DNA from: JANMDU01 sp031418715 | GTDB lineage: Bacteria > Pseudomonadota > Gammaproteobacteria > Burkholderiales > Burkholderiaceae_C | Length of the DNA stretch: 64,000 bases | Reading direction: 5' to 3' | NCBI GenBank assembly: GCA_031418715.1 | Contig: JANOJL010000056.1 | Span: 5,194 to 69,193 of the forward strand | In this document: in pieces, positions 26,267 through 34,440 of the stretch | How the letters are laid out: every line of letters begins with the position of its first letter | Numbering within the stretch: position 1 is the stretch's first letter | Program-made: the position numbers and the translations under genes | The notes under the pieces: generated by a model | What the model was told of the DNA's origin: nothing | What the model saw: the letters and a program-made list of their open reading frames with translations, nothing else | The model's database searches: none

Positions 26267-26302
26267 GGGTTTGTCACCTCGGTTTTGATTTATGAATTAT
26301 AT

Positions 26303-26333
26303 TGCATGATTTATACATATGCAATATTTTGCA
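26303..26333. promoter_or_regulatory. Candidate BoxR operator upstream of boxC
   Basis: Three TGCA words at 26303, 26320 and 26330; the last two form TGCA-N6-TGCA (ATGCAATATTTTGCA). TGCA repeats are the element I recall for BzdR/BoxR operators. They lie in the 69-bp gap between boxR and boxC. Confidence 0.55.
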
Positions 26334-26335
26334 GA

Positions 26336-27268
26336 TCAAGCCGCAGAAGTCACGGGTAAAAGCAGTTTGTTGAGCAAATCAAAGCTCTTTTCCAAGCTTT
26401 GCTCGCTGGTATTCAGATTGAAATCAGCCTTGGAATAGAAAGCTGCGCGACCCGTCAAGATGCTTTTCAGATCATCCAAAGCCTCTTTGCTGGCCGCCAT
26501 CGGCCGCATATCGCCCTGCGCCTGAACACGCTGCAAATGCTCTTGTGGCTCGGCTTGTAGCCAAACGCTGGTGCAGTGCGTGAGCACCGTGTTGAAGGTG
26601 CTCACATCTGACACCAAGCCACCCGGTGTGGCGATCACGCATTGCTCATGTTGCTCAATCAGCGCATCTAAAGCGCGGCGCTCGTAGCGGCGATAAGCCG
26701 TGACGCCATACAGTGCCTGAATCTCAGCCACAGTAGTTCCCGCTAGTTTTTCAATCTCTGCGCTCATCTCAAAAAATGGATAGCCCAGCTTCTGCGCGAG
26801 CATTTTTCCCAGTGTGGATTTACCAGCGCCACGCAGGCCGATCAAGGCTATTTTTTGAGAGTGTTTTAGGCTACTACCCGTTATAGAATGTGTGCGAGGC
26901 GCTATCAAAAAGTGAGTGATGTTGAGGCGCAAGTGTTTCAGTTGCGCTTCATCGCAAGGCTCTAGCAGCTTGCGCAGCATCAGCCACTCCGGGTTGCTGG
27001 TGGTCAAATCGCCGTGTAATTCGGCCAGTGGACATTCGAGTGCATCCGCCACCTGCTGCAAGATCAAAATCGAGGCATTGCCCACGCCATATTCCAGATT
27101 GGCTAAGTGCCGCTCCGACATATCTGCCGCCGCCGCCAGCGCCTTGCGCGTGAGTCCGCGACGCGCCCGTTGGCTGCGCACGCGCTCGCCCAAAGCCACG
27201 AGAAACGGGTTTTTGGCCTGATCCGTTCCCGATTCAATTGGAATTTCATGCAATATATTGCTTGACAT
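26336..27268 (-). CDS. boxR: BoxR: HTH plus shikimate-kinase-like transcriptional repressor
   Basis: A 310-residue regulator with two domains. Residues about 28-90 are an XRE-type helix-turn-helix (TRKALAAAADMSERHLANLE). Residues about 140-300 resemble shikimate kinase: P-loop LIGLRGAGKSTLGKMLAQ and FFEMSAEIEKLAG. In BoxR/BzdR proteins this second domain senses benzoyl-CoA and relieves repression. The linker FLIAPRTHSITGSSLK is encoded by a palindromic repeat. Its start region carries a TGCA-N6-TGCT operator, suggesting autoregulation together with the divergent ligase gene. Confidence 0.94.
   Translation of the reverse strand: MSSNILHEIPIESGTDQAKNPFLVALGERVRSQRARRGLTRKALAAAADMSERHLANLEYGVGNASILILQQVADALECPLAELHGDLTTSNPEWLMLRKLLEPCDEAQLKHLRLNITHFLIAPRTHSITGSSLKHSQKIALIGLRGAGKSTLGKMLAQKLGYPFFEMSAEIEKLAGTTVAEIQALYGVTAYRRYERRALDALIEQHEQCVIATPGGLVSDVSTFNTVLTHCTSVWLQAEPQEHLQRVQAQGDMRPMAASKEALDDLKSILTGRAAFYSKADFNLNTSEQSLEKSFDLLNKLLLPVTSAA
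26861..26915 (-). repeat. Palindromic repeat, copy 9 (boxR interdomain linker)
   Basis: On the minus strand: TTTGATAGCGCC, ACACATTCTATAACGGG, TAGTAGCCTAAAACAC. It is sense in boxR, giving LIAPRTHSITGSS between the HTH and kinase-like domains. Confidence 0.75.
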
Positions 27269-27312
27269 AAGGGCTTCTTTGAATTTATATTGCGAGTGGA
27301 AATATTTTGCAT
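27249..27312. promoter_or_regulatory. Candidate BoxR operators in the boxR-ligase divergent region
   Basis: ATGCAATATATTGCTTG (TGCA-N6-TGCT; core GCAATATATTGC is a perfect palindrome) overlaps the first codons of boxR. ATATTGCG and AATATTTTGCATC follow near 27288-27312. They lie 45-105 bp upstream of the ligase ATG. Confidence 0.5.
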
Positions 27313-27354
27313 CACAAAGAACAACACGTCAAACGAGAGTTTGAGGAGACTTGC

Positions 27355-28974
27355 ATGACACACCACACCAGTGCGCCGCCCGCGCAGTTCAATTTTGCCG
27401 CTCATTTGATCGCCGCCAATGCCGGTCGCCTCAGTAAAACAGCCTTGATAGACGATGCAGGCTATTTGTCGTATGGCCAACTCGCCGAGCAAATTCAGCG
27501 CTGTGCTGCCAGCTTGCTGGGCGCTGGCTTGCGCCGCGAAGAGCGCGTCTTGCTGCTCATGCACGATTGCACCGATTGGGTCGTCTCGTTTCTAGGCTGC
27601 TTGTATGCAGGCATTGTTCCCGTGGCAGTCAACACATTGCTCACACCAGAAGATTACGCCTACATGCTGCAAAACAGCCGCGCGCAGGCCGCTTTGGTCT
27701 CTGGGGCATTGCTGTCCACGTTGCAAGGCGGTATGCAGATCGCTGCACAAGTTGGCGGGCACGAGGTCAAGGCAATTTACGTCTCGCGCGGCGCGTCTGA
27801 ACTACCCGTCAGTTACACGGCTTGGAACAAATTGCTTGAAGCTGGGCCCATCAGTGCCTCACTCAATGCGCCCCTCAGTGCGTCCTGTGCCACGCAGGCC
27901 GACGAGGCCGCCTTCTGGCTGTACTCTTCTGGCTCCACAGGCCGCCCTAAAGGCACAGTGCATACACACGCCAATGCTTACTACACAGCAGAGCTGTATG
28001 GCAAAGGCGTATTGCGCATCCAAGAAAACGATGTGTGCTTCTCCGCTGCCAAGCTGTTCTTCGCCTATGGCTTGGGCAATGCTTTGAGCTTCCCTTTGAG
28101 CGTGGGCGCGGCAGTCATTCTTATGGCCGAGCGCCCTACGCCCGATGCCGTGTTTGCACGATGGAAAGGGCAGTTTACCGGCATGAATACTGCAAAGCCT
28201 ACTATCTTCTTCGGAGCACCCACCGGATTCGCTGGCATGCTGGCCTCGCCCCATCTTCCTGGCAAAAATGAGGTCGCTCTGCGCATGTGCTCCAGCGCCG
28301 GTGAAGCCCTGCCCGCAGACATTGGCCAGCGCTTTGAAAAGCACTTTACCGTAGAAATCATCGACGGCATCGGCTCCACTGAGATGCTGCATATCTTCCT
28401 GTCCAACATTCCCGGAAAAGTGCGCTACGGCACCACGGGCTGGCCCGTGCCGGGCTACGCCATTGAGCTGCGCGCTGAAGGTGGCGGCGCAGTGCCTGAT
28501 GGCGAGCTCGGCGATCTCTACATCCAAGGGCCGAGTGCCGCCCTGATGTACTGGAACAACCGTGAGAAAACCCGCGATGCATTCCAAGGCGCATGGACGA
28601 AAAGCGGCGATAAATATGTGAAGAACGCAGACGGCACATACTCCTACTCTGGCCGCAGCGACGACATGCTCAAAGTGAGCGGCATCTACGTCTCGCCCTT
28701 TGAAGTGGAAGCCACCCTTGTGCAACACAGCGCCGTGCTGGAAGCTGCGGTCGTAGGCAAAGAAGATGCCGAAGGCCTCACCAAAACAAAAGCCTTCGTT
28801 GTTTTGAAAGCCGGGCAATCAGCCACAGAAGACGAACTCAAAGCCTTCGTCAAAGAGCGCCTTGCACCTTACAAATATCCGCGATTTATTGAATTTGTGA
28901 GTGAATTGCCCAAGACGGCGACAGGGAAGATTCAGCGGTTTAAATTGCGGGATTTGGAAGCTTCTCGTCGTTGA
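27355..28974 (+). CDS. bclA: Benzoate--CoA ligase
   Basis: A 539-residue acyl-adenylate-forming enzyme that activates benzoate to benzoyl-CoA with ATP. The AMP-binding motif is YSSGSTGRPKGTVHTH, the A5-type motif is DGIGSTEMLHIF, the hinge is YSGRSDDMLKVSG, and the catalytic Lys lies in PKTATGKIQRFKLR. GATE-less substrate blocks such as LFFAYGLGNALSFPL are typical of benzoate-CoA ligases. ATG 27355 with GAGGAG seven bases upstream is preferred to the longer frame. It is divergent from boxR and shares its control region, so induction by benzoate through BoxR is likely. Confidence 0.94.
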   Translation: MTHHTSAPPAQFNFAAHLIAANAGRLSKTALIDDAGYLSYGQLAEQIQRCAASLLGAGLRREERVLLLMHDCTDWVVSFLGCLYAGIVPVAVNTLLTPEDYAYMLQNSRAQAALVSGALLSTLQGGMQIAAQVGGHEVKAIYVSRGASELPVSYTAWNKLLEAGPISASLNAPLSASCATQADEAAFWLYSSGSTGRPKGTVHTHANAYYTAELYGKGVLRIQENDVCFSAAKLFFAYGLGNALSFPLSVGAAVILMAERPTPDAVFARWKGQFTGMNTAKPTIFFGAPTGFAGMLASPHLPGKNEVALRMCSSAGEALPADIGQRFEKHFTVEIIDGIGSTEMLHIFLSNIPGKVRYGTTGWPVPGYAIELRAEGGGAVPDGELGDLYIQGPSAALMYWNNREKTRDAFQGAWTKSGDKYVKNADGTYSYSGRSDDMLKVSGIYVSPFEVEATLVQHSAVLEAAVVGKEDAEGLTKTKAFVVLKAGQSATEDELKAFVKERLAPYKYPRFIEFVSELPKTATGKIQRFKLRDLEASRR

Positions 28975-29098
28975 GTTTCAGGTCTTAGTTCGTACTCTGA
29001 TGGCCTGTGCAACGTCACCCATTTCGCACCAAAATTCTCAATGAAGCCAACAGGATGCGAGTGTGAGGAAGAATCCCCAGCTAGCCGATAATCAAGCC

Positions 29099-30205
29099 AT
29101 GCAAACCACAGCAAACCCAGGCAGCCTGCAAGGCATCAAAGTCATCGATCTCTCCCGCGTGCTCGGCGGCCCGTATTGCACGCAAATTTTGGCTGATCAT
29201 GGTGCAGATGTCTTGAAAATCGAGCCTCCTCAAGGTGACGAAACGCGTGGCTGGGGCCCGCCATTTAACGAACACGGCACAGCCAGCTATTTCCTCGGTC
29301 TGAACCGCAACAAACGCGGCATGACGATGGATTTATACGATCCCGCGCAGCGCGAAGCCTTGATGAAGCTGCTGGAAGATGCTGACGTGCTCGTCGAAAA
29401 TTTCAAAACCGGCAGCATGGAAAAATGGGGCATCGGTTTTGAAACGCTGCATGCTAAATTCCCTAGACTGATTCATTGCAGAGTAAGTGGCTTCGGCGCA
29501 GATGGCCCACTGGGCGGCCTGCCTGGTTATGACGCGGCAATTCAAGCGCTCGCCGGCCTCATGAGCATCAATGGTGAAAAAGGTGGAGAACCGCTTCGCA
29601 TGGGGATTCCGATTGTCGATATCGCTACTGGCATGAGCGCCGCCATGGGTATCTTGCTCGCGTTGCATGAGCGCAGTAAAAGCGGCCAAGGCCAGTTCGT
29701 TGAATCAAGTCTGTACGACAACGGCCTCGCGCTCCTCCATCCACACAGCGCCAATCATCTTCTGGATGGCCGTGTGCCTGGCCGCAGCGGCAATGCACAT
29801 CCGAATATCGTGCCCTACGACACATTTGCCACCGGCACTGAGCCCATCTTCCTCGCAGTGGGCAACGACCGCCAATTTGCCACCCTCGTCCAAACCATTG
29901 GTGCACCTGATCTCGCCGCCGATCCACGCTTTGTCAACAACGGTCTGCGCAACGTCAACCGCATCGCCCTCAAAGTCGCCCTCGAAGAAAAGCTCGCGCT
30001 CTTTGCTGGCAAACCGCTGGCTGACCAACTCATCCGAGCAGGCGTTCCTTGTGCTCCTATTCAAGACGTTAAAGCTGCCCTGAGCGACGAACACACCGAT
30101 CACAGAGAAATGGTCGTCAATATCGGCGATTACAAAGGCGTTGCTTCCCCCATCAAACTCAGCCGCACGCCAGCGAGCTATCGCCTGCCGCCGCCTGAGC
30201 GTTAG
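29099..30205 (+). CDS. Class III (CaiB/BaiF-type) CoA-transferase
   Basis: A 368-residue protein if started at ATG 29099; GTG 29063 would add 12 residues. Class III features are LQGIKVIDLSRVLGGPYCTQ, GADVLKIEPPQGDETRGW, LNRNKRGMTMDL, and GLPGYDAAIQALAG carrying the catalytic Asp. It moves CoA between carboxylic acids; donor and acceptor are unknown. It lies 124 bp after the benzoate ligase gene on the same strand with no terminator in between, so it may serve aromatic-acid or dicarboxyl-CoA metabolism. That link is only positional. Confidence 0.9.
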   Translation: MQTTANPGSLQGIKVIDLSRVLGGPYCTQILADHGADVLKIEPPQGDETRGWGPPFNEHGTASYFLGLNRNKRGMTMDLYDPAQREALMKLLEDADVLVENFKTGSMEKWGIGFETLHAKFPRLIHCRVSGFGADGPLGGLPGYDAAIQALAGLMSINGEKGGEPLRMGIPIVDIATGMSAAMGILLALHERSKSGQGQFVESSLYDNGLALLHPHSANHLLDGRVPGRSGNAHPNIVPYDTFATGTEPIFLAVGNDRQFATLVQTIGAPDLAADPRFVNNGLRNVNRIALKVALEEKLALFAGKPLADQLIRAGVPCAPIQDVKAALSDEHTDHREMVVNIGDYKGVASPIKLSRTPASYRLPPPER

Positions 30206-30228
30206 AGCGCTGGAGCGCCCGAGCGCAT
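30197..30228. repeat. Short tandem octamer run
   Basis: GAGCGTTA, GAGCGCTG, GAGCGCCC and GAGCGCAT in succession at the end of the CoA-transferase gene and just after its stop. It may be chance. Confidence 0.4.
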
Positions 30229-30286
30229 CTGCGCCGCTCGCGGTAAGATTTGCACATTGTCACAACTTGACTCTTTGGCCTCCTCT

Positions 30287-31822
30287 ATGAATCTCCTTCG
30301 CGCCCCACACCTCGCTTGCAAACTACTTGCGAGTTTCCTCTTAGCGGCAAGTTTTTCTGCACATGCGCAAACTGCGCCCAAGCCTGCGCGATCTGCGCAG
30401 CTTGAAAGCTCAGTGGTGAAGATTTTCACCACCTCGCGTCAGCCCGATCTTTTCCGCCCTTGGAACAAAGCTGCGCCCAGTGAAAGCACAGGCTCAGGCG
30501 TGGTGATTGAAGGCAACCGCATCCTGACCAATGCGCATGTGGTGAACTATGCGAGCAGAGTGGAAGTACGTGCCAAAGAAGGTGGCGACAAGATGACAGC
30601 CAAGGTGGTGGCGATTGCGCGGGGTATTGATTTGGCAGTGCTGGAGCTGGAGGACAACAGCTTTTTCACCAACCGCCAGCCACCGCCTCGCGCGAGCTTG
30701 TTGCCTGAAGTGAAAGACGAAGTGTTGGCATATGGCTATCCGGTTGGCGGCAATTCGCTGTCGATCACCAAAGGCATCGTCTCGCGCATCGAATTTGTCT
30801 CCTACAACTTTCCCGTACAAGGCTTGCGCATTCAGGTGGATGCAGCCATCAATCCTGGCAACAGTGGCGGCCCGGTGTTTGCGGGCGACAAGATGATTGG
30901 TGTGGCGTATTCAATCGCCAGTAGTGCGCAAAATATTGGCTACATCATTCCCAATGAAGAGGTGGAATTATTTTTGCAAGACATTGCCGATGGCAAATAC
31001 GATGGCAAAGCCGCGATTTATGACGAGCTGCAAACGCTGGAAAATCCCGCATTGCGCGAGTTTCTCAAAATTGAAAAATCCGTGCGCGGCATGGTGGTGC
31101 AGCAACCATTGTCCAAAGAAGCCAGCTATCCACTGAAAGAATGGGATGTGATCACGCGCATCGGCAAAACCGATATTGACAACCAAGGCTTGGTACGACT
31201 CACGAGCGATGTCAATGTGCGCTTTCAATACCATGTACAAAAAGCGGCACGCAATGGCATGGTGCCGCTCACCGTGGTGCGGCAAGGCAAAGTGATGGAG
31301 ATTGAATTGCCTGTGGTGGCTCGCAGGCCGCGCTTGGTGGAAGGGTTGGGCGGCTCTTATCCGAGTTACTTTATTTACGGCCCGATGGTGTTTTCCCGCG
31401 CGACATGGGAATTTCGTAGCTTCTTTAACAGCAATGCAGGCTCACTCAACAGCTTCGCCTTCAACGCGCAGCCTTTGGTCACGCGCATGGCCGATGCGCC
31501 CGATGCGAAGCGGGAGGATTTGGTGGTGGTGAGTGCGCCGTTTTTCCCGCATCGACTGGTGTCGGGTTATGACAATCGCTTTGGCTCCGTGGTGCAGTCC
31601 GTCAACGATATTCCTGTGCGTAGCCTGCGCCATATGGCCGAGTTGCTGCGCGATTTGAAGACGGAGCTGGTAGTGATCAAGTTTGATCAGCAGTCCGCAG
31701 AATCCATTGTGTTGCCGCATGCAAAAATACTGGCATCCACAGAAGAAATCCTCAGCGACAACGGCATCCGTTTCCAAGCATCGCCCGATTTACTGGATGC
31801 ATGGCCTCTGAAAAGCCGCTGA
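30287..31822 (+). CDS. Exported HtrA-like serine protease
   Basis: A 511-residue protein. A signal peptide (LACKLLASFLLAASFSAHA) ends at AHA-Q. The trypsin-like domain has all three catalytic residues: His in ILTNAHVV, Asp in RGIDLAVLEL and Ser in NPGNSGGPVF. PDZ-like segments follow (WDVITRIGKTDIDNQG). ATG 30287 gives a clean signal peptide; an upstream TTG is less likely. A role in periplasmic protein quality control is expected from the family. It is longer than DegQ and resembles the plant/bacterial Deg group with an extended C-terminus. It stands alone, 29 bp before bdhA. Confidence 0.88.
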   Translation: MNLLRAPHLACKLLASFLLAASFSAHAQTAPKPARSAQLESSVVKIFTTSRQPDLFRPWNKAAPSESTGSGVVIEGNRILTNAHVVNYASRVEVRAKEGGDKMTAKVVAIARGIDLAVLELEDNSFFTNRQPPPRASLLPEVKDEVLAYGYPVGGNSLSITKGIVSRIEFVSYNFPVQGLRIQVDAAINPGNSGGPVFAGDKMIGVAYSIASSAQNIGYIIPNEEVELFLQDIADGKYDGKAAIYDELQTLENPALREFLKIEKSVRGMVVQQPLSKEASYPLKEWDVITRIGKTDIDNQGLVRLTSDVNVRFQYHVQKAARNGMVPLTVVRQGKVMEIELPVVARRPRLVEGLGGSYPSYFIYGPMVFSRATWEFRSFFNSNAGSLNSFAFNAQPLVTRMADAPDAKREDLVVVSAPFFPHRLVSGYDNRFGSVVQSVNDIPVRSLRHMAELLRDLKTELVVIKFDQQSAESIVLPHAKILASTEEILSDNGIRFQASPDLLDAWPLKSR

Positions 31823-31851
31823 TCTTTCCATTTTTTTTACATTTCATCATC

Positions 31852-32640
31852 ATGACCTCTTCACTCCAAGGCAAAACCGCCCTCGTCACCGGCTCCACCA
31901 GCGGCATTGGTCTGGGCATCGCCATCGAGCTGGCCAAGCAAGGCGCCCATCTCATTCTCAACGGCTTTGGTGAGCCTTCTGCCATTGAAGCGGCCAAAGC
32001 GCAGGTCAGCGCCTTTGGCGTCAAAGTGGCCTATCACGGCGCAGACATGAGCAAGCCTGCAGAGATCGAAGCCATGATGGCGTTTGCGGCGAAAGAGATG
32101 GGCGGCGTCGACATCCTGGTGAACAATGCCGGAATTCAACATGTGAGCCCAGTGGAGAGCTTCCCGACAGAGAAGTGGGATGCCATCATCGCGATCAATC
32201 TCTCGAGTGCCTTCCACACCACTCGCTTGGTCATGCCCGGCATGCGCGCCAAAAACTGGGGTCGCATCATCAACATCGCCTCTGCGCACGGCCTCGTCGC
32301 CTCCAAAGACAAATCCGCCTACGTCGCCGCCAAACATGGCTTGGTCGGCTTCACCAAGTCCATCGCACTGGAGACCGCCACCACCGGCATCACCTCCAAC
32401 GCGATCTGCCCCGGCTGGGTGCTCACGCCCTTGGTGCAAAAGCAGATTGACGACCGTGCCAAGCGCGAAGGCATCAGCGTCGACAAGGCAAGCAAGGACT
32501 TATTGGGCGAAAAGCAACCGAGCTTGCAATTCACCACGCCACAGCAACTCGGCCAACTCGCCGTCTTCCTCTGCCAAGATGCCGCCATGAATGTACGTGG
32601 TCAGGCTTGGGCCGTGGATGGGGGCTGGACGGCGCAGTAA
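31852..32640 (+). CDS. bdhA: 3-hydroxybutyrate dehydrogenase
   Basis: A 262-residue short-chain dehydrogenase converting 3-hydroxybutyrate to acetoacetate with NAD+, a step in polyhydroxybutyrate use. Motifs: cofactor loop TGSTSGIGLG, NNAG in LVNNAGIQHVSP, and the catalytic Ser/Tyr/Lys in IASAHG and SAYVAAKHGL. The block CPGWVLTPLVQKQI is characteristic of 3-hydroxybutyrate dehydrogenases. ATG 31852 is chosen because the upstream frame overlaps the protease gene end. No PHB genes are adjacent. Confidence 0.92.
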   Translation: MTSSLQGKTALVTGSTSGIGLGIAIELAKQGAHLILNGFGEPSAIEAAKAQVSAFGVKVAYHGADMSKPAEIEAMMAFAAKEMGGVDILVNNAGIQHVSPVESFPTEKWDAIIAINLSSAFHTTRLVMPGMRAKNWGRIINIASAHGLVASKDKSAYVAAKHGLVGFTKSIALETATTGITSNAICPGWVLTPLVQKQIDDRAKREGISVDKASKDLLGEKQPSLQFTTPQQLGQLAVFLCQDAAMNVRGQAWAVDGGWTAQ

Positions 32641-32658
32641 GCACTGCGACACTTGCAT

Positions 32659-33204
32659 ATGGACATCGCCGCGCATGCTCTATGGGTCGGGGTGGGTCTT
32701 GCCATCATCCATCGGCGTCACCGGATCTCGCCGCGAATCGCTGCTTCCACACTGGCTTTGGCTGTGTTGCCTGATTTAGCCCATCTCTTGCCGATGATCA
32801 GTTGGAATGTCTTTGGCGATGGATCGTGGGCACAGTTGTGGCATTACTCGGTCGCGCTGCCCGGGCAGGAGCCGACCGTTCCCCCGGCAATCACGTGGCT
32901 AACGCATCATTTGCATTGCGTTTTTCACAGCGCCATCGTCGCCGGCTTCGTATCGCTGATTGCTTGGCGATTCTGGCCCCAGCAATGCCTGCCGCTGTTG
33001 GGCTGGTGGTCTCATATCTTGATCGATATCCCCACGCATTCTGCAGATTTCTACCCGAGCCCCGTGCTCTACCCCATCACACAGCGCGGCTTCGATGGTT
33101 TGGCTTGGAATACACCTTGGTTTATGGCCCTGAACTATGCAGCCTTGTGCGTCGCCGGTATATACCTGCTCTGGACCTATCGCCAGGATCACAGCAAACA
33201 GTAG
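32659..33204 (+). CDS. Membrane protein with conserved His/Asp residues, unknown function
   Basis: A 181-residue protein from ATG 32659 with about four membrane segments. Paired polar residues lie at segment ends: AAHALWV, LPDLAHLLP, THHLHCVFHS and WWSHILIDIPTHSADFYPSP. The His/Asp pattern recalls membrane-bound metal-dependent hydrolases of the DUF457/YdjM kind, but I cannot assign it firmly. It follows bdhA by 18 bp and could be co-transcribed; mrp is convergent downstream. Confidence 0.65.
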   Translation: MDIAAHALWVGVGLAIIHRRHRISPRIAASTLALAVLPDLAHLLPMISWNVFGDGSWAQLWHYSVALPGQEPTVPPAITWLTHHLHCVFHSAIVAGFVSLIAWRFWPQQCLPLLGWWSHILIDIPTHSADFYPSPVLYPITQRGFDGLAWNTPWFMALNYAALCVAGIYLLWTYRQDHSKQ

Positions 33205-33249
33205 GTGCACGATCCGGCGCACCGTCGCGGCTGTGAATCTTGGCAAATA

Positions 33250-34338
33250 TTAGGTGTCTTTACTGATCTTGATCGAAGGAAACTTCGATGAAAAATCTTT
33301 CGCCTTCGCAGCAATTTTGATGGCTACCTGCCGCGCGACAGCTTTGTAAATGCCAGCAATGTCGCCATCAGGATCGGTCACCATCGTGGGCCGGCCGCTG
33401 TCTGCGTTGACGCGAATGCTCATGTTGAGCGGCAGTGCGCCGAGATAGTCGATGGCCTTCTCAGCAGCGTAGCGTTTGCCGCCATCTTCGCCGAAGATGT
33501 GTTCGGTGTGGCCGCATTGGGGGCAGCAATAAACGGCCATATTCTCGACGATGCCCAGAATCGGCACACCAACCTTCTCAAACATCGCCACACCTTTTTT
33601 CGCATCGAGCAGGGCGATGTCTTGCGGTGTGGTGACGATCACAGCGCCCGTCATCGGCACGCGCTGGCTGAGCGTGAGCTGGATATCGCCTGTGCCTGGC
33701 GGCATGTCCACGATCAAATAATCCAAATCTTTCCAATTCGTCTGGCGAATCAGTTGCTCCAGGGCTTGCGTGGCCATGGGGCCGCGCCAGATCATGGCTT
33801 CGTCTTGGTTCACGAGGAAACCGATGCTCATCACCTGAACGCCGTAATTTTCCATTGGCTCCATGGTTTTGCCGTCTTCGCTCTCGGGGCGGCCTTCAAT
33901 ACCCATCATCATCGGCTGGCTCGGGCCATAAATATCCGCATCCAAAATACCCACGCGCGCGCCCTCGGCTGCCAATGCGAGTGCGAGGTTCACCGTCGTC
34001 GTGCTCTTGCCCACGCCGCCTTTGCCAGAAGCAACGGCAACGATGTTTTTCACCGTGGGCATCAATGCCACGCCGCGCTGCGCCGCATGCGCCACGATTT
34101 TCACGCTTACATTGCAAGAGACGTTGTCCACCCCCGCCACGCCCTTGGCCGCAGCAATCAGCGCCTTACGAAAGCCTGGAATCTGGCTTTTGGCCGGGTA
34201 GCCCAGCTCCACGTCAAAGGCCACATCGCCTTCGGAGACCGTCAAATTTTTAATACATTTGCTGGAGACAAAATCTTTGCCGGTATTGGTGTCAATCACG
34301 CTTTTGAGCGCGTCCAGGATCTGTTCGTTGGTGGCCAT
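33250..34338 (-). CDS. apbC: Iron-sulfur cluster carrier protein Mrp/ApbC
   Basis: A 362-residue P-loop ATPase that carries 4Fe-4S clusters to apoproteins. An N-terminal DUF59/MIP18-like domain (DALKSVIDTNTGKDFVS) precedes the deviant Walker A AVASGKGGVGKSTTTVNLA. Further motifs are LDADIYGPSQPMMMG and YLIVDMPPGTGDIQLTL. The bridging CxxC lies in VYCCPQCGHTEHIFGE. The gene is divergent from metG, with about 100 bp between, as in many proteobacteria. Clients in this window would include the several FeS enzymes, but the role is general. Confidence 0.94.
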   Translation of the reverse strand: MATNEQILDALKSVIDTNTGKDFVSSKCIKNLTVSEGDVAFDVELGYPAKSQIPGFRKALIAAAKGVAGVDNVSCNVSVKIVAHAAQRGVALMPTVKNIVAVASGKGGVGKSTTTVNLALALAAEGARVGILDADIYGPSQPMMMGIEGRPESEDGKTMEPMENYGVQVMSIGFLVNQDEAMIWRGPMATQALEQLIRQTNWKDLDYLIVDMPPGTGDIQLTLSQRVPMTGAVIVTTPQDIALLDAKKGVAMFEKVGVPILGIVENMAVYCCPQCGHTEHIFGEDGGKRYAAEKAIDYLGALPLNMSIRVNADSGRPTMVTDPDGDIAGIYKAVARQVAIKIAAKAKDFSSKFPSIKISKDT

Positions 34339-34390
34339 GAGGGAATGCTTCGCTATCGGGCAAAAAGGGAAAGAATCCAGTAAGTGTACC

Positions 34391-34414
34391 GAAGCCCCAT
34401 AAAATCAGGGCTTC
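34391..34414 (+). other. Hairpin in the metG leader
   Basis: GAAGCCC and GGGCTTC form a 7-bp stem with a 10-nt loop, followed by CCCTTAG, 26 bp before the metG ATG. It could be an attenuator-like element or an mrp-metG boundary. No T-box or other known leader is recognisable. Confidence 0.35.
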
Positions 34415-34440
34415 CCCTTAGAAAAAGCCATATTCTCGCC

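Noticed and set aside
34384..34414. Riboswitch or T-box in the metG leader
   Set aside because: Only one 7-bp hairpin is present and the leader is far too short for an S-box or T-box, which are also not expected in this group.
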